From Candidatus Hebobacterum abditum (GTDB lineage Bacteria; Armatimonadota; Hebobacteria; Hebobacterales; Hebobacteraceae): a stretch of 60,352 bases of DNA. The stretch lies in contig JALGXW010000020.1 of the NCBI GenBank assembly GCA_029821875.1, positions 1-60,352 on the forward strand, in the 5' to 3' direction. The stretch's first letter is position 1. The number at the start of each line of letters is the position of its first letter. Under the pieces are notes generated by a model, which saw nothing but the letters and a program-made list of their open reading frames with translations, did not search any database and had not been told where the DNA came from. A program made the position numbers and the translations under genes. Positions 8,788 through 17,084 of this stretch are shown here, in pieces.

Positions 8788-10026
8788 CTAGGCGGCGACC
8801 CGGTCTACAAGCTCCCGTGCGATCTCGGTCCACCGGGTGAACCGCTCGGGCTTGCCGTCACAGGTATGCGTGTCCTTCAGGATCATCTCCACCACGCACC
8901 CCTTGGTCGCCTCGAGCGTGCGCTCTATATAGGCTCGGATCAGATCTTCGTTGAACTCACCCGTCAAATGCGCGGGGTGGGGCTTCCACGAGAAGATGTA
9001 CCGCGCTCCGAGCTTCTCCGCGCACTTCTCCACATCGGCGAACGGCGAGATCGAGACGCGCCGCATGTTTGGGATCGCCATCACGTCGTCGAGCTTCAGA
9101 GTCAGGTCCTCGCAGCACCCGTATCCGGCCAGCCCGAACGGCTCCAGCAGTTGCCGCTCGTAGGCCAGCGCGAACTCCGCATGCATGTCCGGCGACACCT
9201 GGGCCAGCTCCTGCGACTCCGCCGACGCCCACATGTCACGCGGCCGGATGTGGTTCGGATCGTGGTCAGGGTGCGGCAGCTCCGCCGTGTATCCCACTCC
9301 GCCCGATGAATGATAGGTGCCGTCGTTGTTCAGCGACAGCAGATTCTGCTCCTCGAGCTGCTCGACCCAACGCCGGTTCCCCTCACACAGGATCGCCATC
9401 GCGTCGTGAATCATCTGCGGCTCGGCCACCATGTCGATCATCGCCTGGTTGAGCCCACGCAGCGAGGTGTACTGCTGCATGAGATGGAAGCTGACGTGGG
9501 CCACCCCCTTCAGCCGTACGTCGAGGATGTCGCCGAACAAGTCCTGCGCCAGGCCGAGCCGCTCCTCCTCCTCCGCTTCGTCATGGGTGATCTCGGGAGA
9601 GTGCAGCTTCTTCAGGTCCGCCGCTTCGTTCAGCACGGGATCGAAGGCCCACGACCCCAGCGTCTCCGTGCTGGGGATCTGCTTTGGCTCGAGTCCCCAG
9701 CCCGTGCTGTGAATCACCTTGTCAACGACGAGATCCCTCTCGATGACGGTATCGTCGCGGAGGTGTTCGTGGTAGAAGATGCGGCCGCGAAGTCCGGCCT
9801 CGTATGCGCGGGCCGTTTCCCCCTCGCACACGAGGTTCGAGGCCGGCAGCAGCTCACGCCACGACCCCTCGGGGAACACGAGGATCATGGGGCGCGCCGA
9901 GTCGAGCTGATTGCTGCGTCGCCAGAGCTCTCGCCTCGCCGCCATCGCCGGCAGCTCGGCGATCTCGGCCACCCGTTTCGCCAGCTCGCGGAGCACCTTG
10001 CGATCTTGAGTCGCTATCGTCGCCAT
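8788..10026 (-). CDS. uroporphyrinogen decarboxylase-like protein (URO-D superfamily)
   Basis: A 412-residue protein of the URO-D/corrinoid methyltransferase superfamily in its divergent, non-haem branch. Family traits are the C-terminal half with LAGYGCCEDLTLKLDDVMAI, NMRRVSISPFADVEKCAEKLG and FSWKPHPAHL, which form the (beta-alpha)8 barrel mouth. Cys-Cys and His residues could bind zinc, as in MtaA/MtbA-type methyltransferases. True haem-pathway HemE motifs at the N-terminus are not visible, so porphyrin decarboxylation is unlikely. These paralogues are numerous in saccharolytic anaerobes and their substrates are largely unknown; methyl-group transfer from a methoxylated compound is a plausible inference only. 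Confidence 0.82.
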   Translation of the reverse strand: MATIATQDRKVLRELAKRVAEIAELPAMAARRELWRRSNQLDSARPMILVFPEGSWRELLPASNLVCEGETARAYEAGLRGRIFYHEHLRDDTVIERDLVVDKVIHSTGWGLEPKQIPSTETLGSWAFDPVLNEAADLKKLHSPEITHDEAEEEERLGLAQDLFGDILDVRLKGVAHVSFHLMQQYTSLRGLNQAMIDMVAEPQMIHDAMAILCEGNRRWVEQLEEQNLLSLNNDGTYHSSGGVGYTAELPHPDHDPNHIRPRDMWASAESQELAQVSPDMHAEFALAYERQLLEPFGLAGYGCCEDLTLKLDDVMAIPNMRRVSISPFADVEKCAEKLGARYIFSWKPHPAHLTGEFNEDLIRAYIERTLEATKGCVVEMILKDTHTCDGKPERFTRWTEIARELVDRVAA

Positions 10027-10292
10027 TCCTGGCCTTATCCCTCACACAGTGTTGGCCGACACACTCACAGTGCCGACCATGGCAGACTCGCCTGCGCGGT
10101 TACGTGATCATGCTTCGCCTGCCGACTCTCCCGGTCCTAGCTTCGGCTCTTCTCTCTGTCCCGGACGAGCATCAGAGGAGATGAAACACGCTAATCTCAC
10201 TGACGCGAACACCTATGAGACCATCGCCGGCCGCGAACCTAGAACCTCCTGTCCGCGATTTCGCACCACTGCACGCCAGCGTGAACACCTAC

Positions 10293-10733
10293 CTACGGGG
10301 CCTTCCAGATCACCTTGCCCTGCCCGTCCAGTAGGTCAAGCCCAGGAGCGCCGTCCCCCCACATTCCCAGTCCTACCCGCTGCTTGCCGTTCCCGTCCAT
10401 CAGCGCCAGGCCGGTACCTCCATCCGCCCCCGTGCCCAGGCCGACCACCTGCTTCCCGTTCCTATCCATCAGCGCCAGGCCGGTGTCGCCATCCGCCCCC
10501 GTGCCCAGTCCGACCATGTGCTTCCCGTTCCCATCCATCATCGCCAGCCCAGTGGTGCCGTCTGCCGACACGCTCAGGACTGCCCGCACCGTCCCCTCCC
10601 CATCCACCAGTTCAAGCCTCTGCGCCCGTATCACCTCCGGCACGTCGCTCTCCTTCCCCGCGGCATACGCGACCGCGGCCACCGTGACAACCACACACAC
10701 CGCCATCACCACTATCGCCCACTTGAGTCGCAT
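10293..10733 (-). CDS. exported or membrane-anchored repeat protein
   Basis: A 146-residue protein with an uncleaved-anchor-like or signal sequence (residues 3-25) followed by tandem 23-residue repeats of the form GLALMDxNGKxxVGLGTGADGxT. Three near-identical units occupy residues 62-130, preceded by a degenerate unit (LELVDGEGTVRAVLSVSADGTT) and followed by a partial one. The alternating beta pattern with conserved D-x-N-G-K turns predicts a repetitive beta sheet or beta solenoid exposed outside the cytoplasmic membrane. Proteins of this design are common and unannotated in related phyla. It lies 24 bases after the stop of the gene upstream (10757-11325) on the same strand. Confidence 0.75.
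   Translation of the reverse strand: MRLKWAIVVMAVCVVVTVAAVAYAAGKESDVPEVIRAQRLELVDGEGTVRAVLSVSADGTTGLAMMDGNGKHMVGLGTGADGDTGLALMDRNGKQVVGLGTGADGGTGLALMDGNGKQRVGLGMWGDGAPGLDLLDGQGKVIWKAP
10344..10550 (-). repeat. three tandem 69-bp coding repeats
   Basis: The 23-residue units of the repeat protein are conserved at DNA level too, with period 69 bases. Long runs such as ATCCGCCCCCGTGCCCAG recur almost unchanged in adjacent units, which implies recent duplication or gene conversion and room for copy-number change. Confidence 0.8.
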
Positions 10734-10756
10734 GCTGCTCGCCTCCTGTGGTCAAG

Positions 10757-11233
10757 CTAGGTGTCCGCACCGGGGTTGGCCTTCAGGTACTCTTTCCGGA
10801 ACTTATCGAGACACTGCTGCAGACCGCGGCGCACGGCGTCGTCTAGGCCGTGCGCAGACGTATCTACCGTAAGGGTGTAGCCATCCATCCACGTGACCGC
10901 CTCGGGGACGAAGATCTCGCGACCATTCTGCGAACGCGACAGCGTAGCCGCCTGGCGCAATTCGAGCGTCAGCGAAGCACCATAGCCAATCGCTGGCCCT
11001 CCAGGAGCCACATTGACGTCTCCGCAAGTGAGCGAGACATGGAGCACGGCCGGCGTGTGCCGAGCCTCGTCCGTAACGCGGAGGCCAGGCATTCCCCGCA
11101 GGTATAGCTCCGTCTGCGTCTTCATCTGGTTCTCGACAGCGCTGGTGGCAGGTCCGCCGAAGGACGCCGTCTCGACTAGGACAGTCACGAACTCCAGCCC
11201 CTCCATGCCAGTCATGCTGAAGACCGGGGACAT
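10757..11233 (-). CDS. exported hypothetical protein, mature part (frame break near its 5' end)
   Basis: About 158 residues with alternating beta and helix character (MEGLEFVTVLVETASFGG, LRVTDEARHTPAVLHVSLTC, LDDAVRRGLQQCLDKFRKEY) and no recognised family. Read from the ATG at 11233 it has no signal peptide and no convincing ribosome-binding site. A signal peptide with a strong Shine-Dalgarno lies immediately upstream in another frame (11212-11325). I infer one gene, 10757-11325, with a single-base frameshift near 11230. The protein could resemble small envelope proteins of the DUF4410 type, but that is a guess. Confidence 0.6.
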   Translation of the reverse strand: MSPVFSMTGMEGLEFVTVLVETASFGGPATSAVENQMKTQTELYLRGMPGLRVTDEARHTPAVLHVSLTCGDVNVAPGGPAIGYGASLTLELRQAATLSRSQNGREIFVPEAVTWMDGYTLTVDTSAHGLDDAVRRGLQQCLDKFRKEYLKANPGADT

Positions 11234-11325
11234 TTGGTATCCTTTCCGACTGTTGCAGTACCAGAAACAACCACCACGACCGCGCAGGTGAGCAGCAATG
11301 CGCCTCGGGCATGTAGCCGCATCAT
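11212..11325 (-). pseudogene. orphan signal peptide of the frameshifted exported protein
   Basis: From the ATG at 11325, preceded by GAAGGGAGG at ideal spacing, 37 codons read MMRLHARGALLLTC followed by AVVVVVSGTATVG, a classic Sec signal, and then stop out of frame with the 10757-11233 frame. The overlap of the two frames and the absence of another partner argue that they were one gene. Confidence 0.6.
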
Positions 11326-11573
11326 GCGCCGCCTCCCTTCATGTCTGTCGCCTACGTAGCCCAGTCAGGCTCGTGGAGCAGGGGACTCACGGGTGGTAAC
11401 TCAGGGCCCCTCGTCGGCCAATTCGCCCCAGTCTACACGCGCCCTGCTGCGCCAGGCGGTGTTCGACACATTGCCTGAGGCGGAGGTGCTGGCGGCGCTG
11501 TTAGGTGCCTTCCACGAGTGCGCGATAGGCTCGCCAACACAGGTGACGTCCGGACAAGGGTGTTCTCAGATGG

Positions 11574-12842
11574 TCACATGGAGCCGCCGGCGTCGGCGGC
11601 ATGTCCGGCCCTCCAGGGCGCGACCTCCGCGGCCGTTCGATAGAGGGCGATGACTTTCTCCGGCTCTACTTCAGCCAGCAGATTGTGGATGGAGTTGAAG
11701 ACGTACCCCCCGCCTTCGGATAGGCACGAGACGACCTCTGCCACTTCGGACTCCACCTCGCGGAGGGAACCGTGCGGCAGCGTCACCTGTGTGTTCGCGC
11801 CCCCTCCCCACAGGGCCAGGCGACCGTCGCATCGCTTCTTCCATTCCTCGTAGGAGTGCCCGCCGGCCGTCCACTGCACTGGATTCAGGATGTCGAAGCC
11901 GGCCTCGATGATATCGTCGATGATGTCGAAGACAGCGCCGCAGCAATGCAGGAATGTTCTCACATCGGGCGCGAGGCGGTGGACCGCATCGTTCATCCGG
12001 CGGTAGTAGGGCAGGAACAGCTCCCGGAAGGTGCGGGGCGAGGCGATCGTGCTCTCCTGCGTGCCCCAGTCATCGGCCGAGAGCATGACGATGTCCACGG
12101 AGGAGGCGATGGCCGGCAGGAGCAGCTCGGCCTTCTGGAGGAAGTGCTCGGTCATGAGTTCGTGGTAGTCGGCGACGTAGTCCGGCCGCAGCAGGCAGAT
12201 GACCGGGAAGATCCCCACACCGCCGTGTGCCATGATCGAGATGCCGGCGCCGATGGGGCCGGTCGCAAACACGGCGCGATCGGTCGCCTCCCGCACCCGC
12301 GCACACAGCTCCGCGCTTCGGGTCACCGCCTCGGCCGTCGGCAAGTACCCCTCCAGGGTCTCCGGCAGCGCGTCGAGGTTATACAGTGGCAGCTCCTCGT
12401 CGTCCAGGGGGCCGAGCGGCTGTCCCCCGTGCTCGGAGTCGAAGACGAAGGAGGCGGGTGGCATGCGGGAGCCGGCGCGAGGCTGCTCGACGGTGCCGTC
12501 GGCCTGCACGACGTAATCATCCGGCCTTCGCACCTGCGCGGGCAGGCGGCCGCCGAAGTCGAAGTCGTGCCACTGCTCGGGCTGGTCGAACGCGTTCGTC
12601 ATGTCCCAGTTGATGGTGACGACATCGCAATCGAGAGCGTCGAGCACATCCAGGTCCGGCAGCGCCAGCATCTGCATCGTGTCGTACACGCGAGGCCGTC
12701 GTGGCGGAAGGCCGAGGGCCTCCACCAGTCGGGGATAGGCGAAGCAACTAATGCCCGTGGAGGCCATGCCGGCCAGGTCCATGGGGACCCGATCGGTCTC
12801 CTGGAAACTGAGTCCGCGCAGCACGCGTTCACGCCGTGTCAT
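11574..12842 (-). CDS. uroporphyrinogen decarboxylase-like protein (URO-D superfamily)
   Basis: A 422-residue URO-D family protein. The N-terminus MTRRERVLRGLSFQETDRVPMDL is the family opening (R-E-R-x-L-x-x-L-x-x-x-x-x-D-R-x-P). Later come IMAHGGVGIF, SADDWGTQEST, a zinc-site-like FLHCCGAV followed by FDIIDDIIEAGFDILNPVQW, and the C-terminal GGGYVFNSIHN (the GGYI element). The ATG at 12842 overlaps the stop of the upstream acetylesterase as ATGA, so the two are translationally coupled. Substrate unknown; the family includes HemE but also corrinoid and CoM methyltransferases, and these residues fit the latter branch better. Confidence 0.9.
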   Translation of the reverse strand: MTRRERVLRGLSFQETDRVPMDLAGMASTGISCFAYPRLVEALGLPPRRPRVYDTMQMLALPDLDVLDALDCDVVTINWDMTNAFDQPEQWHDFDFGGRLPAQVRRPDDYVVQADGTVEQPRAGSRMPPASFVFDSEHGGQPLGPLDDEELPLYNLDALPETLEGYLPTAEAVTRSAELCARVREATDRAVFATGPIGAGISIMAHGGVGIFPVICLLRPDYVADYHELMTEHFLQKAELLLPAIASSVDIVMLSADDWGTQESTIASPRTFRELFLPYYRRMNDAVHRLAPDVRTFLHCCGAVFDIIDDIIEAGFDILNPVQWTAGGHSYEEWKKRCDGRLALWGGGANTQVTLPHGSLREVESEVAEVVSCLSEGGGYVFNSIHNLLAEVEPEKVIALYRTAAEVAPWRAGHAADAGGSM

Positions 12843-15031
12843 CGGTGTATGCACCCCTTGCCTGCTTCATCGCTCTCAACTTCGCCCCTCACCGTTCCGG
12901 CACTCGCGGCCACCGGCCCCTCCCCTGCCTCGCCAAAGTCCATCGTCGCCTGCAAATCACCTCCATGCGTCACGCCCGGCCAGTCGTCCGTCCTGAAGGT
13001 TGATGCCGGAAGGCCCTCTGCGTTGAACAGGTTGGGGGTAGCAGTGCTGGTCCAGCCGAACCGCACTGCCGCCGGCTCCTTCACGCCAGGAGCCGATACT
13101 ACCACGGCGTCGCCATCGAGGACCGCATCTGCTTCCACAAACTCACGATCCTCGCCAGCGATCGTGAAATCCGTCAGTGGACCGCCTCTGGCGATGAGGC
13201 CGCCGCCCACGTGATCGAACTCGACTCGAATCGCGTCTCCCTCGACACTCATCGAACGATAGACGGGGCCCGAATACACAAGGTCGTCGACCCCGTAGGT
13301 CTCTGCCAGGGCCCAGAGTGCGAGCCGGCGCCCGACGTCCTGCTTGTTCCTCGGGTGGATGTCGTCGACCTCGCCGATATCGAGTGTCACGGCCATGCCG
13401 GTGTTCGGGACCGACAGCGCCATCAGCTGCGCCTCTCGAAGCTCGGCCGGCGCCACGGGGTCGCCATACCGGAACGGCGCAATCTGCACGTAGTAGAATG
13501 GGAAGTCGCCCTGGCCCCAGACCTCGCGCCAGTTCCCGATCATCGCCGGGAACAGCCGCCGGTACTGGTAGGCCCGCATGTGGTTCGACTCGCCCTGGTA
13601 CCAGATGACCCCTCGGATACGATACGGAATCAACGGAGCGATCATCCCGTTGTAGAGGACGGACGCGGTGTTGCTGTTGGCCAACCTGTACGGGTTGGGT
13701 TCGAGCACTGACTCGACCTTGTAGTGCCACTCTCCCGCAAGAGGGATGGACTTCGGGACGACGTCTCCATCGACAGTCAGAGTGAGCTGGTCAGCCTTCC
13801 CAACGAGACCCCCGCGCCCGCGGCCGTCAAAGACGCGCACCGCCAACACGTTCCGTCCGGCCTTCGTCACGCCGCCCCGAACGGTGTACTCGCGCGCCGT
13901 CTGCCAGGAATATGGCGTGCCGTGCCCGATGCTGCCGAGCTTGACGCCGTTGAAGTAGGTCGTATCGCAATCATCAATCGGGCCAAGACCGAGATGCAGA
14001 GTCAGGCCGTCCCACGATTCCGGGATCTCGACTGCTTTCCTGAACCAGACGACACCGTCGATCTCCATTTCACTGCCGACGCTCTCCCACGCCTGAGGTA
14101 CCTCCATCCGGCTCCAGTGCGAGTCGTCATAGTCCACGGCCGCGTATCCCTTGAGCGAACCGGGGTTCTCGGCGTCCATCCTGAATCGCAGGGCATTCCG
14201 CTTCGCCTCTGCCTTGGCGTGCTTCTCGAGGTTCTCTGGCGTACGGTCGAGTAGGTCCTGCTCGAGGTCTTCTGAGTAGTCACCCAGCGATGTGAGCGTC
14301 TCGCGGCTCGTCCACGCCTCGGCCCGCGTGCCGCCCCACGACGTGTGAATCAGCCCGATGGGCAGATCGGTGTGCTCGAAGACCTCCCGTCCGAAGAAGT
14401 AGGCGACGCCGCTGAACCCGGCCACGGTCTCTGGGCTGCACACCGACCACGCACCCGCGCAATCATCCTGGGGTTCTCCGGCAATCCGTCTCTCGACTGA
14501 GAAGAGGCGGATGCGCGGGTGGTCCGCCGCTGCGATCTCCTCCTCGAAGTTCACCACTCCCTTGTGCCAGGGCTCAGCTGCCGCCAGGGACATCTGCATA
14601 TTGGACTGGCCCGAGCATACCCACACTTCCCCGACCATGACGTTCGTCAGCTCGACGGAGTTCTCGCCCTCGATGGAGATGGCATACGGCCCGCCCGCTT
14701 CGGGTGTCTCGAGTTCGACCATCCATCTGCCATCCGAACCGGCGACGGCCGACGCGCCCGCCCCTCCCCAGCTTCCCTCCACGCTGACACGTTCACCGGC
14801 GTCCGCCCAGCCCCATACATGCGCGTCCATCCCCTGCTGCAGGACCATGTTGTCGCCGATCAACGCCGGCAGTCTTACCTCAGCGAAGGCGCAGGTCGAA
14901 AGCGCCAGGGCAAATGTGAGAGCCAATCCTACTCGTCGAACTAGTGGAAGTCTTATGATCTCCTCTCCACAGAACAACACAAGGCTCTTCTGGAAAGCAC
15001 GTTCAAGCCCCGAAGAACTCAGCCGTTGCAC
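12839..15031 (-). CDS. sialate O-acetylesterase-like protein
   Basis: A ~700-residue exported SGNH esterase of the sialate 9-O-acetylesterase type. It has a signal peptide (RVGLALTFALALSTCAFA), a beta-sandwich, the catalytic Ser in CSGQSNMQ, the GVIWYQGESN block and a C-terminal DIGEVDDIHPRNKQDVG carrying the Asp-His pair. A jelly-roll (GLGPIDDCDTTYFNGVKLGSIG) sits inside, as in family members. The start is unclear: a GGAGAGGAG lies before ATC ATA with no standard start codon, so translation may begin at a GTG/TTG near 14980 or at the GTG at 15031. In this context it would remove acetyl groups from side chains before glycosidases act. The stop overlaps the URO-D-like gene. Confidence 0.9.
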   Translation of the reverse strand: MQRLSSSGLERAFQKSLVLFCGEEIIRLPLVRRVGLALTFALALSTCAFAEVRLPALIGDNMVLQQGMDAHVWGWADAGERVSVEGSWGGAGASAVAGSDGRWMVELETPEAGGPYAISIEGENSVELTNVMVGEVWVCSGQSNMQMSLAAAEPWHKGVVNFEEEIAAADHPRIRLFSVERRIAGEPQDDCAGAWSVCSPETVAGFSGVAYFFGREVFEHTDLPIGLIHTSWGGTRAEAWTSRETLTSLGDYSEDLEQDLLDRTPENLEKHAKAEAKRNALRFRMDAENPGSLKGYAAVDYDDSHWSRMEVPQAWESVGSEMEIDGVVWFRKAVEIPESWDGLTLHLGLGPIDDCDTTYFNGVKLGSIGHGTPYSWQTAREYTVRGGVTKAGRNVLAVRVFDGRGRGGLVGKADQLTLTVDGDVVPKSIPLAGEWHYKVESVLEPNPYRLANSNTASVLYNGMIAPLIPYRIRGVIWYQGESNHMRAYQYRRLFPAMIGNWREVWGQGDFPFYYVQIAPFRYGDPVAPAELREAQLMALSVPNTGMAVTLDIGEVDDIHPRNKQDVGRRLALWALAETYGVDDLVYSGPVYRSMSVEGDAIRVEFDHVGGGLIARGGPLTDFTIAGEDREFVEADAVLDGDAVVVSAPGVKEPAAVRFGWTSTATPNLFNAEGLPASTFRTDDWPGVTHGGDLQATMDFGEAGEGPVAASAGTVRGEVESDEAGKGCIHR

Positions 15032-15250
15032 CTCTCCTGAGATTCGCTATTCAGACCTGCTCGCGCAGAAAGTGGGCAGCCCTGCCACTCCCCCCCGCTG
15101 CCTCCTCGTACTCAGTCTTTGCGTCCATGTGCAGCGGACGGCCATATCGTGAGAAGCGATGGGGCCAGCTAGCCCGGCTGCGGCACGAGAACCACCGGCT
15201 GAAGTCCGAGAACCGGCCAAGGGCATGACTGAATACAGCATCACAGCAGG

Positions 15251-15278
15251 CAACACCTGGTAGGTTGCCTAGGTGTTG
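15251..15278 (-). terminator. candidate hairpin downstream of the GH30-like gene
   Basis: The inverted repeat CAACACCT / AGGTGTTG is separated by 12 bases that can pair further (AGG/CCT). It lies about 105 bases after the stop of the gene at 15384-16919, reading on the minus strand. There is no clear T-run, so termination is tentative. Confidence 0.35.
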
Positions 15279-15364
15279 GCCAGCACCACTGTCGCCACAC
15301 TCTCGTCGGGCAGCTCCATCCGGACTACGCACACGCCGGTGTCGGTCACTTCCACCGCCACCGA
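15269..15364 (-). pseudogene. short coding remnant, family unknown
   Basis: A minus frame ending at TAG 15269-15271 reads SVAVEVTDTGVCVVRMEL then PDESVATVVLANT, a protein-like beta-strand pattern with strong third-position GC. It has no start codon and is closed upstream by a stop. It may be the C-terminal end of a lost exported enzyme. The rest of 15032-15383 holds nothing I recognise. Confidence 0.3.
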
Positions 15365-15383
15365 ATGACAAGCACACTATAGC

Positions 15384-16919
15384 TTAGTTTGCACCTCCTG
15401 TATCCAGGACAATCGTCAGAGTGCTGTTCGCCGGGAGGGCTACCTCGATGGCATACTCACCGGCGCCGCCTGGCCCGAGAGTCAGTGTCCGATTGACCGT
15501 CCGGCCCGCGTCCGGATCGCCTTTCTCGGCGTCGCCCCAGTAGCTTTGCTCAAAGGCAATCGCCTCGACGATCTTCAGACCGGCAGGGGCATGATCAAAC
15601 TGGAGAGTGGAGCTCTTCTCCGACTCCGTGTTATTCGAGATGCCGACAACAACGCGATTGCCGCTGATATAAGCGCCTGCATACAGCGCATTTGCCGACT
15701 GGTCCGGAGACACCACGACCCTGGCCCCGATGGGGATCTTGGGATAGAGTGTCTTCAAGGCGCCGAAGACAGGCTTGGGCCTTCCCCACAGGTCGAGCGC
15801 GCCCCATGACTTGCGCTTGCGGTCGCCGTATCCCGGCGGGTTGGTCTCCGTCGGCTCATCGATTGCCTGCCAGAGGAAGGGCGCATTCGCGCCGCTGTTG
15901 AGAAGCGCAAGGGTGTTCTCGTAGACGCGCACGGCATACCCCATCGTGTTCGTCGCGCTGTAGTAGGGGAAGACCTTGTCCGGATCCCACTCGCCATATC
16001 GGTCACAGTGCGGATACTCGACGCCGCCAAACCTTCTCGCATGGGTCGCGTATTCAGTGACGAACTTGGGGATGGAGGGATTCAGTTTCTCTGTTGGCTC
16101 AACGAACATCTTCATCATCGACTCCAGAGCCGAGCCGCCCGGTTTGGCGTTGCGCGGGGTGTCTCCCCCCCAGGCGTGTGTGGACCAGGCAGCCATGGCC
16201 GAAGCGCCCTCCGAGTCAAATGCTTCCGAATAGCGCCGGCTGGCCCAGATGTTTGACGGTCCCGCACCCACAATGCCAACGTCCCCGAAGCCGGCCGCGT
16301 CCAGTTTCGGGCGAAGCAACTTGACCAGGGAGTTGAACTGCTCTCCCGTTATGCCAGTGCTCCACCAGCCACGGCTATCGGGCTCGTTCATCAGCTCAAT
16401 ATACTCTGTCTCGATGCCGTGATCGTACAGGTCCTTCACTTCAGTCACCCACCAATCGGCAAAGCCTTCGATGTCCACCAACTTGCCCTCGCTGCTGTAC
16501 TTCCCCGGCGCCCCCCAGGTCATGTAGACCCACTTGATGCCCACCTCGTCGGCCATGGCCCGGGTCTGCTTCATCTCCTCCCAGGTTGCTCCCTGACTAC
16601 GGTTGTCGATGCGCACGTACTTAATGTTCAGTTCTGAGAGCGCCTTGCGTCGAATCTCCAGCAAATCCGGGTAGTTCTCATCGGGACCATGGCCCCAGAT
16701 CTGTGCGCCGAAGCCCATGAACTCATGGGAGGTCTTGCTGAGGTCAAAGCGGACCGACTCCGGCTCGGCATTCGCGTCGTTCTGAACCCCCTCAGATCCA
16801 CCTGCCGTTTCGGTCTCGGTCTGCGCTACGCGGACAGGGAAGGTCGCCGAACAATACCCCTCGGCGCCCCCCAATAGCACCACCATGGCCACAAGCAAGA
16901 GGCTGTAGAGGAAGACCAT
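15384..16919 (-). CDS. GH30-like O-glycosyl hydrolase, exported
   Basis: A ~511-residue exported glycoside hydrolase. The ATG at 16919 follows AAGGAG at good spacing and opens a signal peptide (MVFLYSLLLVAMVVLLGG). The catalytic barrel starts with FDLSKTSHEFMGFGAQIWG, the GFG motif typical of GH30, then ALSELNIKYVRIDN. The acid/base candidate is Glu in ELMNEPD and the nucleophile candidate is Glu in KFVTEYATHARRFGG. A C-terminal beta-sandwich (NRVVVGISNNTES...TLTIVLDTG) completes it. GH39 or GH5-like membership is possible. It faces the GH127-like gene across a short divergent promoter region, so the pair may be co-regulated. Confidence 0.8.
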   Translation of the reverse strand: MVFLYSLLLVAMVVLLGGAEGYCSATFPVRVAQTETETAGGSEGVQNDANAEPESVRFDLSKTSHEFMGFGAQIWGHGPDENYPDLLEIRRKALSELNIKYVRIDNRSQGATWEEMKQTRAMADEVGIKWVYMTWGAPGKYSSEGKLVDIEGFADWWVTEVKDLYDHGIETEYIELMNEPDSRGWWSTGITGEQFNSLVKLLRPKLDAAGFGDVGIVGAGPSNIWASRRYSEAFDSEGASAMAAWSTHAWGGDTPRNAKPGGSALESMMKMFVEPTEKLNPSIPKFVTEYATHARRFGGVEYPHCDRYGEWDPDKVFPYYSATNTMGYAVRVYENTLALLNSGANAPFLWQAIDEPTETNPPGYGDRKRKSWGALDLWGRPKPVFGALKTLYPKIPIGARVVVSPDQSANALYAGAYISGNRVVVGISNNTESEKSSTLQFDHAPAGLKIVEAIAFEQSYWGDAEKGDPDAGRTVNRTLTLGPGGAGEYAIEVALPANSTLTIVLDTGGAN

Positions 16920-17084
16920 GCTGCTCTCCTTCGTACTACACGCTACTATCATCTTCGAACTCCTTGAGCATCTCCCTATGGGAGGTTACAATGCTCGTCC
17001 TGAAGAGACTTGGCGCCAACGCACTTGAAATGTACGGCCAGGCTGAGTGCAGCAGTGATGGGCGAAGGAATGAGGTGACATGCT
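16920..17084. promoter_or_regulatory. divergent intergenic region between two glycoside hydrolase genes
   Basis: These 165 bases separate the GH30-like gene (minus) from the GH127-like gene (plus) and must hold both promoters and ribosome-binding sites (AAGGAG for the first, GAGGTGA for the second). I could not identify a confident -35/-10 pair. Confidence 0.45.

Noticed and set aside
11393-11653. An 86-codon plus-strand frame
   Set aside because: The first third looks helical, but the rest is Arg-rich and antisense to the URO-D-like gene; no start signal is convincing.
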